Assembly: GCA_015680685.1 (NCBI GenBank)
Contig: MNCI01025195.1
Location: forward strand, 68,477 to 132,476
DNA from: Gnetum montanum
Lineage: Eukaryota > Streptophyta > Gnetopsida > Gnetales > Gnetaceae
Length of the DNA: 64,000 bases
Direction of reading: 5' to 3'
Below the pieces are notes generated by a model, which saw only the letters and a program-made list of their open reading frames with translations, was not told the DNA's origin and made no database searches. Shown here one piece after another: positions 1 to 12,239 of this stretch; the stretch's first letter is position 1, and each line of letters opens with the position of its first letter. The translations under genes and the position numbers were made by a program.

Positions 1-61
1 TGTTGTATCTAATTGAATCAAGGCTAGCAACCTTTCCAATAAATGGGTTGATCCTAGAAGT

Positions 62-3000
62 TCTCTTATCTACTTACAAAAATTAGAAATAAGCCATGCA
101 AGGCTCTTATTGATTCAAGTTCTGATGTCAACTTGATTTCCCATGAAATGTACCAAGCCTAGAACCTACCTCCTCTCAAGAAGAGAACCATATATTTAGA
201 ATTGGTAGATCATTCCATCACTATTTCCTTAGGATTAGTGAATGATATTATGATCACTATCTATGGGTGGTCATATCTTGCTAATTTCCTAGTGATCAAG
301 GTCGACAATTGCAAGGGGAAGTTCCCAAAAATTTTGGAAAGGGCTTGGTTGAGCACTATTGATGCATGAATGGACATTAGATATCTTTCCCTAGAGATTT
401 TCAAGAAAAAAGCATTTAGAAAGATCAAGAAGAAGAGAGTTCCATACATCACATATAGTGATACAAGGTGCAACTATGTGTAGAAACTCTAGTTTATCAA
501 AAGCACATTAATCAAAGTATTTAGACAGTGTGTAGATGAATTTCAAATCCAAAAGTTCCTGTACATAGCAGCCAAAAAATAGGAGGGTGCCCAGTGGTTG
601 ATAGTTAATTCTAAAAGTAGCACACTTTGCATGGAACCTACTAAAAGCCTAACTTATGCCTATGTTTAAGGCATAGATGAACTAGAGCAAGTTCATCACC
701 AACTATTTGATGATGAAGCTAATGATACTAATTAGGAAGAGATGAAAATCTCTAACAGCTTTAAAAGAGGCCTTAGAGTTAAAAGCTCTACCTACTGGCA
801 TGGAATATGAATTTCTAAAAAATGATAAGCCACTAATAATCAATGCCAACCTTGCTCCTGAGTAGAAAAGGATGTTGTTGAAGGTGGTTAACAAATGGTC
901 AATAGCCTTTACTTGGTCATATTCTAAACTCACAAGAATTGATCCTTGAATATGACAACATTTCATCTATATCAATCTGGCCATGATGCTAAAGAGGTAG
1001 TTGTAGTTACAACTAAATCCCAAATTGAAGTAGATCATCAAAGAGGAAACTAAACAACTCCTCAAGGTAAGGTTCATATATCCAATTGCAAATAGCAAGT
1101 GGGTTAGCCCACTTGTAATTGTGCCAAAGAAAAATGGCAAGTGGTGGATCTGTATTGATTTCAGGCTATTGAACAGGGCAACATTCAAAGATCATTTTCC
1201 ATTATCATTTGTGAACCAGGTGTTGGATATTATTTCTAGGAATTACTATTATAGCTTTATGGATGATTATAGCGACTATAACCAAATTCAAATCACACCA
1301 AAAAATTAGGATAAAACATAGTGTTAAGAGACTTTTGCATATTGTAAAATGCCCTTTGGTCTATACAATGCCATTGCAACCTTGAATAGTTGGTCCTAAG
1401 TATTTTTTTAGCAGTAGATTGATAGTAGGATGGAAGTCTTCATGGATGACTTCTGCACCTACGATGCTACAATTGAGTAAGCCTTGGAACACCTTGAGCA
1501 AGTGCTTAAAATGTGCACGAAGACCAATCTTTGGCTTAATTGGTAGAAAAGCCATCTAATGGTCTAGGAAGGCATTATGCTTGGGCATAGAATTTTTCAA
1601 GTAAGGATTGACGTAAGCCCTAAAAAGATTTGAGTTATCTAAGGAATAACCTACCAACTAGAAATCATTAAATATGTTTATTCATTCCTTGGACACACTA
1701 CCTACTACTAGTGATTCATAGAAAATTTCTCTAAGATCACAAAATAATTGGTCAAACTTACAAAGAAAGATGCCTCGTTCATATGGACTAAGAAATGCAA
1801 AAAGGTATTCCAAAGCCTTAAGTAGAGGCTTATAGAAACACTAATTCTACAAGCACTTGATTGGTCCTAACCATTTTACATTATGATAGATGCATCAAAC
1901 TATGCCTTGGGAGTTATGCTTATGTAGTTAGACAATAAAAAATGTACACATTACATCCATTGCACAAGTCAAAGCATTTTGGGTGCACAACTTAATTACA
2001 CCACGATGGAAAAAGAGTTAATGGTAGTGATGTATGCCTTGAAGAAATTTAGGCACTATGTTCTTGGATACAAGGTGTTTGTGTACATGGACCATAGTGC
2101 CATTTGCTTCCTCATGAAGAAGTTGATGATGAGCCCTCATGTGATACGATGTTGATGATATTATAGAAGCTTGATCTTATGATGGTAGATAAAAAAGGAA
2201 CTAAGAATATGGTTGTTGACCACTTGTCTTGGTTACAATGGGACAACAAAGAAGAGAAAATCTTACTTTCTGATCAATTTTTTGATGAACTTTTCTTTGT
2301 TGGTGTAATAAATGAACAAGTGCCTACTAAACCAAAATGGTATAACAACATCCTCACTTATCTTCTTACTCAAGAGATGCCACAAGAGTTAGACCACCAG
2401 AATAAATAATACTTTTTTCATTAGGCCAAATGCTTCATGGAAATTAATAGACATCTTTACAAGGTGTGTGTTGATGGCCTAGTTTGTTGGTGTGTACCTA
2501 ATGTTGACCAATTATGCATTCTCCAAGATGCTCAAGAGGGTCCTTGTGGGGGCCACTATGTAGGGAGATGCATAACCATTAAAATCCTATTAGTAGGGTA
2601 CTATTGTCCAACACTCTTTAGGAATGCTCATCAATTTGTCCACTCTTGTGAATGCTATCAACAAGATGGTGGGATGACTACTCAAATGGAGGGGCCTCAA
2701 TAGTGGATCCAACCACTAGACCCCTTTGACATATGGGGCATATACTTCATGGGTTCCATCACACCCATGTAAAATGGAAAGACATACATAATAGTCGCTA
2801 TTGACTATTGTACTAAATGGGTAGAAGTAGAAGCTATGACTAACTATACATCTTCCACTACTACATGATTTATACAACAAAATGTTGTAAATAAGTTTGG
2901 AGTGCAACATGCACTAATTTTTAACAATAGTACTCATTTTATTGGTGTTACTTTTCACAAGCTCATATAATGCTTGGTGGTTGAACATAAACTAACAACA

Positions 3001-3590
3001 CCCTACCACCCTAAAGCCAATGGTCAAGCTTATGTTACCAATAGGGAGATCATTAAGATCTTAATCCAAATAATTAGCAGGTATAGGAGAGACTAGAGCA
3101 TGAAACTAAATGATTCCCTATGGACCTACCACTGCACATGGAAACTCCCTATAGGCTACTCCCCCTATGAGCTAGTATACAAAAAATTACCAACTCTTCC
3201 TATCCAATTTAAGCTCTGTACACTTCCAATATCCTATGAGCTCAACCTTGAACTTAGCCTAGCATAGAAGGAAATATTGATCAACACTAACATCCTATAT
3301 GAGAATATATTGGTAGCATTGTCATTGAATGAAGTGCACAAGGCATTCAGTAAACAACCCCATGACCCTAGAATAAGAAAAGTCAAATTTAAACCTGGAG
3401 ATAAGGTTCTTTTTTGGAACCCCATACATGTTCAACAATGAACCAAGTTCCAAACATTATGGGAAGGGCCATATATCATTTATGAAACCTTTCCTTCTAG
3501 AGCCATGTTGATATACAAACCTAAGAGCTCAAACAAGAAATAGTTGGTCAACATGTAACAACTTAAAGCTTTCCATGAGCCCAAGTGAGC
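62..3590 (+). pseudogene. pol: pol polyprotein remnant of T1 (PR-RT-RNase H-integrase)
   Basis: Retroelement polyprotein broken by many TAG stops and several frameshifts. In order: retropepsin at about 100-300 with ALIDSSSDVNLIS (catalytic D kept, the usual D-T/S-G changed to DSS); RT at about 1060-1560 with VPKKNGKWWICIDFRLLNRA, KDHFPL, KMPFGLYNA and catalytic FMDD near 1438-1449; RNase H at about 1840-2150 with IMIDASNYALG and TTMEKELM; the post-RNase H segment ending VVDHLSW near 2220; integrase zinc-binding region at about 2490-2690 with C-x2-C near its end (CECYQQ); integrase core from about 2710 with DIWGIYF and TTPYHPKANGQ near 3000; and a C-terminal basic module (KPGDKVLFW, about 3390). 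The order PR-RT-RH-IN defines Ty3-gypsy. The integrase is similar to that of copy G at 27690-29110. It cannot encode active enzymes. Confidence 0.9.
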
Positions 3591-5705
3591 TAGTGAAATC
3601 AACACCTTCTTGGATGGACAACATTGCTCAATTTTTTGAATCTTGTCTTTTCAACTTAGTCATGGGGGATATGGTCATATGTGCTAACCAATTAAAGTAG
3701 CTTCTTAGTTTGTTGAACCTTTTCGAATTATACTATTATTTTTTCAATTTTTATTTTACAACATCCTTAGTATAATTTGAAATTTTTTTGAATGTTTTAA
3801 AATTTATTTTATATTTTACTTTATTTTTGTGTGAATTTTTCTTCTTGTTTTCTAATAAAATCCTTTGTTGCCAACAGGACATAGTGGTGCTGTAGTTGTT
3901 TGCCAATGGTGGTTTGTACCTAATGTTCTTTATTGCTAATGTCTAGTTTCTATTTTCGAATTTTGATGACTGATGACTAAGATAAAGTTTCTTTTTCATG
4001 GAACAAGTAGTGAGTCCACATCATCCACCCATCCATTAACTCTATGGTTTTCCTTATTTTTGAAGTATGAGGTTCCTTTTTCATTCATAAAACCTTAATG
4101 AACTTGTGACCTTGGTAGCTTCCAAAGTTGGGAAAGATCTTAAAGATTTGAAAAGGATGTGACTTTAAGGGGATTCATTACTCTTTTTTCATTTCTACTT
4201 ACTTAAGTACTTAAGTCTTTTTCATGGATTTCTCACCATTACATGTTGACCAATAACAGGAAGTTGAATAAGTCTTTGCATGATGTGATTCCCATTCAAA
4301 AACCCATAAAAACATAAAATCTAAGAAAAGAAATGATGGGGATTGAAAGCAGATCTCTTAGAGAAAATAAATGAGCTACAAGCACTGGTTATAGAACTAG
4401 AACAACATGTTACCCATGCCTAAAGGTCCCCTCTAACTAAGGCCTTTTCTCACTTCTTACTTCTATTTTCTTCTCAAATAAGGAATAGTGTTAGATTTGT
4501 GGGAGCATTCTTGTGTCTCAAGGGGGTGGATTGGTCTTTGGGTGATGTGTGAAGTCACTAAAAGTGGTTGGTTTTGATTTGGACTAAGGATGAGTTTTAT
4601 TGGGTCATCTAACCACATAATCCACAAGGAACTTCATGTGATCATGATTCGAAACTTCATTCTACTTTATCTCTCATATATCAATGCTTTTCATTTATCA
4701 CCTCACTAACAATTTCCATGTCTTATTCAATGTGTTAGTTTAATGTATTGAAATTCTTAGGTAGATTCTTCTAGATTTGGTCTTTAACTTTTTATAATCA
4801 TTAATCAACTATGGGGTCCACAAACTCCTTAGGTTAAGGTTATGCAAGGGCAAAAAGAGCATGAGCTTGCTATGTGGAGGATCCATTTGCATAGCTCTTG
4901 GTTGGGCTAGGTAAGTCCCTTATAATTAGGCATTTTTGCAATCAAATCATCTACATACCCCATTAGTTACATCCAATTATGTGCTCCTTAAAGCATTTCT
5001 CTCATAAAATTGCATTTTCCCATCAATTCCTTCATTTTTGTGACATATCAAACCTTATTCATGCATTTCATTATGTTCTTAGCTTCATAGGATTTCAAAA
5101 AACTTTAATTTCATGTAAAAAATCCTTTTATTTATTGATTTTTGAAAAGTCAATGGTGTCAATAGATGTGTTGATGTAGCCTTGTATATGCTAAATTTTT
5201 CATCAATGTGGCCAAGTCAACATGACCATGTCAATGCATGATAAAAATACTATAAATAGGGCATAATACGTAGCAATTTTTGCCATTTTGCTTCAAATAA
5301 GAGGGGAGTTTTTGCAATTTTTCAATTCCCCAAACATTCAAGAGCCCATATCTTTCACACTACTTGTCCAATTTCAATCATTTTTCAGTCATCTAGCTAT
5401 AGAAGGTATGCTCTATGTCATGGGGCAACAAATCTTAAGTTTTTGAAAAACCAACTTTTGGAATTTTTCTAACTCCCCATGGGTTTAATGAATAAAATAA
5501 TATTAAATCATCAACCTATGGAAATTAGACCATTCCAAAAAACTCTAGTAACCTAAAATTAATTAATGTAATATTAAAATAATCTTAGAAGATAAATCTA
5601 CCAGGACCACACCTTAGCCAATTGTAACTATCCCAAAAGAGATAAGGTAATTAATGTTATGAGTAACACACTGTATGCTAATCCTTGATCATGTTGTGAT
5701 CATAG
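3591..5705 (+). other. Spacer between integrase and aORF of T1
   Basis: About 2.1 kb without a credible reading frame. A polypurine-tract-like run CATGGGGGATATGG lies at 3661-3674, just after integrase. Further on the DNA is AT-rich and includes the promoter-like block listed separately. The homologous spacer of copy A is at 55674-56634 plus 62586-63193. The short plus-strand ORF at 4979-5179 has no family resemblance and I do not call it. Confidence 0.5.
5145..5260 (+). promoter_or_regulatory. Internal promoter-like block upstream of aORF
   Basis: TATAAATA at 5251-5258, preceded by TTGATGTAGCC and CATCAATGTGGCC words. The same words occur in the U3 of family-1 LTRs (TTGATGAGGCC and CATCAATGTAGC in the T1 LTR; TTGATGTAGCC in the B LTR read on its minus strand). 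It lies about 450 bp before the aORF start at 5706. Copy A has a TATATATA about 540 bp before its aORF start. Promoter function is inferred. Confidence 0.45.
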
Positions 5706-8480
5706 ATGGCACAAAGACCAAAGCATAGACAGGAGGCAAGACCATCTCGGCTTAGGGATAAGTGGCATAGAATTGGAAGGGATCAACAAGACCAACCCTA
5801 AGAGCAAGAAGTTGAAACTCATTGCATAGGACCTCTTAGTGAGGACCTCAAAAGTGGAATCTATTTATCAAATGCTAAAAGAAGTAGAAATAGAGTATTC
5901 TCAATGAGATGAGGCATTGGGTGTCATACCTGCACTTGAAGTTACCTTGACTTGTGCCTACCTTAATCAAATCAAGCCTAGCGATGTTCAATGTTTAGTT
6001 CTCAAAGAATTGAACTTTGGGATGTTCTTGGAGTTCACTCCAGAGGAAGTCAAAGTTCAATTGAAAATGTCTTCCATGTGACCAATCATCACTACTAGTG
6101 GGAAGTGGTACAAAGAAACCTACCTCTTCTAGAACAATTAATACTCAAGTACCATAGTTAGAATCAAGAATATTCATGTGTCCTACTTGGTGAAAGCAAT
6201 CGCATAGGCTCTTAGCTTTCCTAATACTAGAACTAGCTAGCTTGACAGAGATCTCAACTTAGGCAAATCCTAAAGTAAAGAATAAGTGGACCCAGTGATG
6301 CTATGTAGTGAACTACAAGGAGTATGTTGTGCTCACTATGGTGAAATTCATGTATTTCAAGATAGCTATCCATCACCTAAATTCGATAGTAAAGCCTAGT
6401 AAGGTGACTAATTTTTCCACCCATGCATGTGCTCCTTTGAGTGGAAAATTATCCATCAATATTCCACAACTAATCTATCTTAAGATAGAGAAGTAGTTCA
6501 AAGAGAATGAACATGGAAGGAAGGATATTCCCTTTCCTTGCCTCATCAAAAAATTGTACAAAAGGACAAGAATAGTTTGGTACATCAATGATGCAATTAG
6601 GCATGCTTCTTTTGGCTCTTGGGTAGAAATGATGAAAGAAAAGAGCCCTGCCACAACTAGGAAAGAGGAGCAAAAACCACCACCTCTACTATCCACTCAT
6701 GAAATAATGTTAGAGACCTATGCTACCCTTAAAAAAATGTGTAAGATCCAAGAGCAAATCTTGCATGAGTAGGAGTAGTGAGCAGGAACACGTGGTCGTG
6801 ATCCATCTGTGTATCACCCAATGATGAGTCACTAAAATAAAGTGGCTTGAATCATCAACCAAATGGAGGAAGGTGGACCAATTTCCTTATCCCTAGGAAT
6901 AAAAATACCCATGAGGCCAAATCCTAGTGCCTGAGAGGTAACAGTATCTCTCTTACAATAGCATCAATTCCTAGAAATTTGTGGGATGTTGCTACTTTCT
7001 CAATGCACCTGAAGAAGGATGATAGGGAAACTATCTTGTTGATGCAACATCATGGGTAGGAGATAGTAGTAGAGGTGGTTGTTGATAGAATTTCTAAGGC
7101 ATTGACTACACCTATGACATCTATACCAGAAATTTCTCCACTCAAATATGTGCAAACATTTATAGGAATAGTTACTAGTAAATTGAGCGTAGCCCAACAC
7201 AAGGAGTTACTGGACTAACTAGTGGAAACTAGGCAATGAATTTTAGATGCCTTTAACCTTCTGGATATAATTGCTGCAACCTAGTTGTAGCTATTAAAAG
7301 TAAGGGGTCAATGCATTATCATAGAGGAATAACTTAAAACAACCTTAGCTCAAAACCAATGCTTGGCTATGAAGGTTGTTGAACTACGAGCCTGCCTTAC
7401 CGATCTTGTGTTTCTCAACCCTACATTAACCTATGATGAAGCTTTTCAACAACTTTAAGATAAGTTGAAGAATCTTGAGGATGCAAAGGAGATGGTGATA
7501 TTTGATCAGCCCTTGACTGATGCAAGCATGCATAATATCCAAAAGGCCTTGGACTAGACTCACTAGGAGAATGTAACTTTGACCGTAGAAAATCATCACC
7601 TAAGGAATGTTGATGTGCAAAAGCAACAAATGTAAAATTTCATCCATCAAAAAAAAGAGTAGCTAGCTAGAGAGAATAATAAACTAAGGATATTAGTAGC
7701 TGAAAATAGAAATCTCTCCATGAAGAAAGTCCAGGTTCTTCATCAAAAATCTACAATAGAGGTAGCAACCTAGAAAAATAAGGCTCTCAAGTTTGAGAGA
7801 GTTAAAAATGACTACAAAGATTAGGTTTTTCTACAAAAAGGAATTAATGAAAAACATATTCAGATGACAAAGGTCAAATTTAATGTGGTGTTCAATAGCT
7901 CAAGGAAGAAGGTAATGTCTACCATCCTATCTTTGATGGGCTTAATGAGTACAACAAGGTAGAGATCCACATGAAGGAGCTATAGATAGAGGAGATGATG
8001 GAGTACATGGAGCTTGCCAATCTTTGTTATGAAAATTTGGTGATGTTGACTATGAGATGGATGCAATTTGAATTGAAGAAATAGATGGCTAGTTTGTACT
8101 TGTTGTATGTAGCAGAGTTCAAACATTAGAAAAACATCAAGCAAAAGCTTGAGGTGGAAAATGTAGAACTTAATGTTCTCAGACAATGCTTCACTAATCA
8201 ATGGTCTACAACTAAGAACCTAGCTAGGAGAATGAGTGACTACCATGAGCTACAAAATAAAGTAAAGACATTCGATATTAAACATAAACTTTTTACTACT
8301 TAGTTCAACAATGAAAAGGAGCTATTCTTGGCAATGCCCTATCCATGGGATGTTTCCATAGGAGCCCACATTTGTGATGCAACATGGACCATGAATGATC
8401 CTAGGAGTAAAGATGAGAAGATGAAGGCACTGTAGGATGCCTTCTATCTTCCACCAGAAGTTGTAGCTACCATAGGATAA
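5706..8480 (+). pseudogene. aORF (additional ORF after pol) of T1, degenerate
   Basis: Long ORF remnant downstream of pol. The start is placed at ATG 5706 (MAQRPKHRQEARPSRLRDKW, very basic) because copies A and B start at the same context, TATAG-ATGGC. Residues from about 6308-6590 (HACAPLSGKLSINIPQLIYL, then PFPCLIKKLY) resemble the 'putative plant transposon protein' domain (Transposase_32-like) found in plant retroelement ORFs. From about 7300 to 8300 the sequence is charged and helical, coiled-coil like (EYMELANLCYENLVML), and ends with a Pro/Ser-rich tail near 8480. Frames shift several times and TAG stops are frequent. Homologous remnants are F 30130-32760 and A 53028-55673. The function is unknown; env-like or accessory roles have been proposed for such ORFs in the Tat/Athila group. 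Confidence 0.65.
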
Positions 8481-8793
8481 TCACAACCATCATGTGCACC
8501 CAAAGTAGGAGAAGGTCCTTCAAAGCCTCAAGAACCTCCACTGGCTAGGACCATTTTAACTTCTTCCTCATCTTCACATCATTAGAGGAATTCTATTTGT
8601 CATTTTTGTCTTACTATTCAATTTTCTTGTCCTAAAAACCAAAATTTGGTAATGATTGTAAATCTGTACACTTGGGCATTTAGTGCTTGTTTGTGTTTGT
8701 GTATGTTAGTAGTTAGTCAATAATCCCATACCTTTTCAAAATATGTAAGAAACTTGTTCCTCCTTTTTTTTACTCAAGAACGAGTTTTCATTT

Positions 8794-8806
8794 AGTTGTG
8801 GGGGTA
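8794..8806 (+). other. Polypurine tract of T1
   Basis: AGTTGTGGGGGTA directly before the LTR, matching GTGGGGGTA next to the 3' LTR of copy B. Presumed plus-strand priming site. Confidence 0.8.
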
Positions 8807-9679
8807 TGGTGAGTCATGACATGGGTTATGTTGATGAGGCCTTGTCAACTTGGTCCCATCGCTGCAACCTCATCAATGTAGCTGCACCAACATATGATTT
8901 GATGCATTGATGTTACCTTGTTGATGCTATGTCTATTTTCACCTATAAATACACACTCACCCATTATGTTTATGACATCTTTTGTCATCATTTTAGCAAA
9001 GATCTAGCAATTTTTCCACTTGAAAGTTAGAATATTTTTCTAAGTGCCCATAATAGGTATAGATCTTTATTTGAGCATTATTGTAACTGAGCACGATAGT
9101 GTGTAGTAATAAAGATGAGCTTTCTGATAAACCTTGTAGCACTTTAAAATAGATTAATTATTTTCTTTAAGAATTTAGTATTTTATGCAATTTCCTTTAA
9201 TGCTTTAAGTAATTAAATAATTAATTATGAAATAAATTAAGCTAAAGTAAGATAGATTAAATAGCAATTAGTTAATCACAAAAGTACAACCACTTTGAGC
9301 ATATGCTTAGTGCTTCGTGATCCCAGTAATGCCTAACATTTGGTAACCCAATAGTGTTAAACATGTTCAGGATGTGTACAATAAGTGGGAAGGGATGCTT
9401 ATGCTAGGATTAGTTTAAAATGAGCTATTTAGGTTAAATTAGCAATTAAATATCTTTAATCCTCTATTTTTTATTCTTAGGAAACTTGGAACATAAAACA
9501 TAAAAATGATAAAAATCATATGCCTTAGTTGCACTTAACCAAGTGTAATAAAGAAGATAATGATTAGTTTCACTTGCTAGATAACAATGTACTTAGAAGG
9601 CTGTAAGTCCATGGAATTTGATTGGATGACATGTGAATGCTTAGTGATTCATATAGTAGGGTCTAATCATTGCTCATCA
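8807..9679 (+). repeat. 3' LTR of T1 (family 1)
   Basis: The 873 bp LTR starts TGGTGAGTCATGAC and ends GCTCATCA. It aligns along its length to the minus-strand LTRs of F (29111-29943, 33400-34233), for example AACCTTGTA..CACTT, ATGCTTATG.TAGGATTAGTT and GATAAAAATCATATGCC. The TATA box TATAAATA is at 8944-8951. Confidence 0.88.
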
Positions 9680-10308
9680 TTAGTTGTTAATGATAATTTG
9701 AGAGGCACATCAATTCCTAAGAAGCATACCTTATCCATTCCTAATTTAACACCTACAATATTTTAGGTGCCTTTTAAAATTATAGTAATATTCATTGCAA
9801 CTTTGAGGTAGAAATAATAATATAATTGCATTTTATAGATTCTTTCAAAATATGCAAAAAAACAAACCTTGTAAAGCTACACATAGCAATAATGGCTTGA
9901 CTATGAGTGAGGAAGATATGCAAATATCTGCATTATGATCTATAAAGAAATATAATTAAAGAAATTTTAATTAATGATCAAGGTATACATTTACTTAATG
10001 TGAACTTTGTAGATTGTCTTTTTATGATTAAAAATTCTCTAAAACATATCAATTTTCTCTTAGCTACAATGGAGGATTACTTTATATTATCAAGCTCTTA
10101 TAATAATTGGTAAAAATCTATTATTTATTATAATAATAATGTTTATGAGTGGGTTACTCTCAAGCCTTGAAAAATCTGGAAAGAAAATTATATTTAAAAT
10201 ATTAAGAATAAATTTTTCTTTCAAGTCTAATCTTACTATTTTTTAGAATTATATAATTGATAAAATTGAAAAAAATTAATAAAAAAGCTCATACTTGCTA
10301 AGAAAATT
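9680..10308. other. AT-rich DNA, nothing recognised
   Basis: No reading frame, repeat or motif that I can name. The flank directly after the T1 LTR begins TTAGT, which would be its target duplication; the partner lies outside the window. Confidence 0.4.
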
Positions 10309-11553
10309 TTAGTTACTAAGAAGGTGGCTCCCCTTGGACATGAGCCAATGATGCATTAGGCTTAGAATAAAACTCCATCTAAGAGTCATAGGAATAAGAA
10401 GGTCTAGTTGCTGCAAAGTACCTTGGTGGAGTAGGAATTTCATCCTCACTATCAAAGATAGAAGGAGTAGTGACCTCCACAAACTACTACCCATCAAGAG
10501 GAGGAGGTATGCCAGCTGCATCCATTCTCTTATGAAAGTAATACCAATTCCTCCCAAGAAACCCCATAGCATAAGAAAATGGTTGAAGGAGCTTCTTCAA
10601 GGATGATGTAAGCTAGGTTCTAGTAGATTTGGACCTACTCAATTGAGGAGAGGCCTTGGAGGATGAAGCTTCCTTCTTCTTCTTTTGAGATGAGAGTGGC
10701 CTGATGCTTGGTCCTACTTTGGTGGCATGAGAAAGACACCTCTTCTCAACATAATCATTGAGGCTACTATTGCCTTTAAACAAAGGCATCTCTAGAATAG
10801 CTACAACCCTCAAATGAATTAACTAGTTGATGAGATAGGGGTGTCCAAGGATTCTCTCCTTGGAGTACAAGCTCAAGATGTCTTGACAAATAGTATATCC
10901 TAAGTTCAATGATTATCCTATCAATAGGTAGTAAAAAAAAGGCTTAGGATGGCAACAGATAACAATAGCTTCCTCCTTTTACAATTATATTGAACAAAAT
11001 AATAAGGAATAAGGTGGAATCATTAGAAGACATCTTATTTTTATCAACCCTTCCTCTCCCAAAAGAAATAGACTCTTCAAATAAGGCATCACAAAATTCA
11101 TCATGTGTAACATGAAGTATGCCATTTGTATAAATATCTTTCATAGAATCAATAGCAACTCAAAACAATTCTACACTAGATATCCCAAGAGGTACATTCA
11201 TAACTTGGGGAGACATCTCAATAACCAATCCCCCAACCATGGATGTGAATGCCCCAACAATAGCATTGGAAATTACAATGTTGTGATAAAATTCTCTAAT
11301 CAAAATCTCAAGGACCAAGAAATAGATAGTAATAAACTTAGCCTAGTTTAGAACTTTAAAATGACTCATGAGAGTATATTACCTTTGATAAGGAGCACTT
11401 AGAAACGATGTTCATGGTTTGAGTTACCTCAAACCTATGCTGAGTCTTGGTGCTTCTAAAATGAGGCATATAAGAGCTAGGAGTGCTACTGGAACTTGCT
11501 CTTGATCTTTTCTAAGGTGACATCATGGGTGTTGCAACCTTCTTGTAGGCCAT
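10309..11553 (-). pseudogene. Plant-transposon ORF1-type remnant (Athila/Transposase_32-like)
   Basis: Minus-strand ORF from ATG 11553 (MAYKKVATPMMSP, then a Ser/Arg-rich stretch and HRFEVTQTM). One frameshift lies near 11340; the frame then continues with ILIREFYHNIVI, VIEMSPQVMNVPLGIS and, from 11144, MKDIYTNGILHVTHDEFCDA. The tail has a KKKKEASSSK basic stretch and a C-terminal MDAAGIPPP. The pattern 'EFY..., V-x-(I/M)-sP, GI' followed by a basic Ser-rich tail is typical of ORF1/'putative plant transposon protein' families of plant Ty3-type elements. Stops are mostly TAG. I see no LTR or pol attached to it, so it is an orphan fragment. The exact family is uncertain. Confidence 0.5.
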
Positions 11554-11639
11554 AGCTAATGAAATTGCTACTTATAATGTGCTTTTAATGGAACCCTAGA
11601 TGTCTCTATGTAGTCATCTTTGAAAAATTGATCAAAATG

Positions 11640-11850
11640 AGGGTTTGAAACCTTTATAATTGCAATAATAAGGACTTTTTGACAAGAAAGAAGACATCTT
11701 TTACCAAAAGGAGACATCTACACTATGGTTAAAAAATTAGATAGACATCTTTTATGCAAAGTAGATGTCCTTACCACACTAAGCAAAAAGATATGTAGAC
11801 GTCTTTCTTAGGGTAGACGTCTACATGTAGACATCTCTTCTAGGTAAAAC
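11640..11850. repeat. Cluster of AGACATCT / GTAGACGTCTAC motifs
   Basis: At least seven copies of (A/T)AGACATCTt or its CpG form AGACGTCT occur within about 200 bp, including the perfect palindrome GTAGACGTCTAC followed by ATGTAGACATCT. A second cluster with TCTACATGTAGACAT lies at about 14580-14720. Flanking sequence of the two clusters does not align clearly, so I do not call them an LTR pair. The rest of 11554-11963 shows nothing recognisable. Confidence 0.4.
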
Positions 11851-12239
11851 TCAACAGGATGGGGTTATGGATAGGTTGCCATGATCTATAGTATTAAAAG
11901 TACTTCTCATAAATTTAAAGACCTACTTCTACCTACCTTTCTTATTGAGGAGAGTAAAGGTGCTTATAAAGCTAAGGAATGAGATTCCTCTTTCAAGGCT
12001 TCTCGTTCTGTGCATACTTCCTCAATCTCCAAGGCTTGGATCCCTTTCACAAGTTTATTTGTGAGAGTATCCTCCTTCTCTTGTTTCTTTCTTTTGGGTC
12101 TCCATTCTTTCTTATGGTCCTGCATAAATTCCTTTCTCAGTGGATTTTGATAAGACCAAGGAGTCCTATGGTTTGTCCAGTTATTCATATGATAAAAATT
12201 TAAATTTCATTGCCATTGCTTGTGCCCAAATTTATGATA

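Larger units (their letters stand above)
1..9679 (+). mobile_element. T1: family-1 Ty3-gypsy element, 5' part outside window
   Basis: Decayed LTR retrotransposon read on the plus strand in the order protease, RT, RNase H, integrase, spacer, aORF, polypurine tract, 3' LTR. Integrase after RNase H identifies Ty3-gypsy. The extra ORF after pol, and the tRNA-Asp-type primer site of sister copies F and B, fit the Tat/Athila branch (family knowledge, inferred here). The 5' LTR and gag lie left of the window. The left edge is the window edge; the right edge is the TCATCA end of the LTR. Many in-frame TAG codons and frameshifts show that it is dead. Confidence 0.88.
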
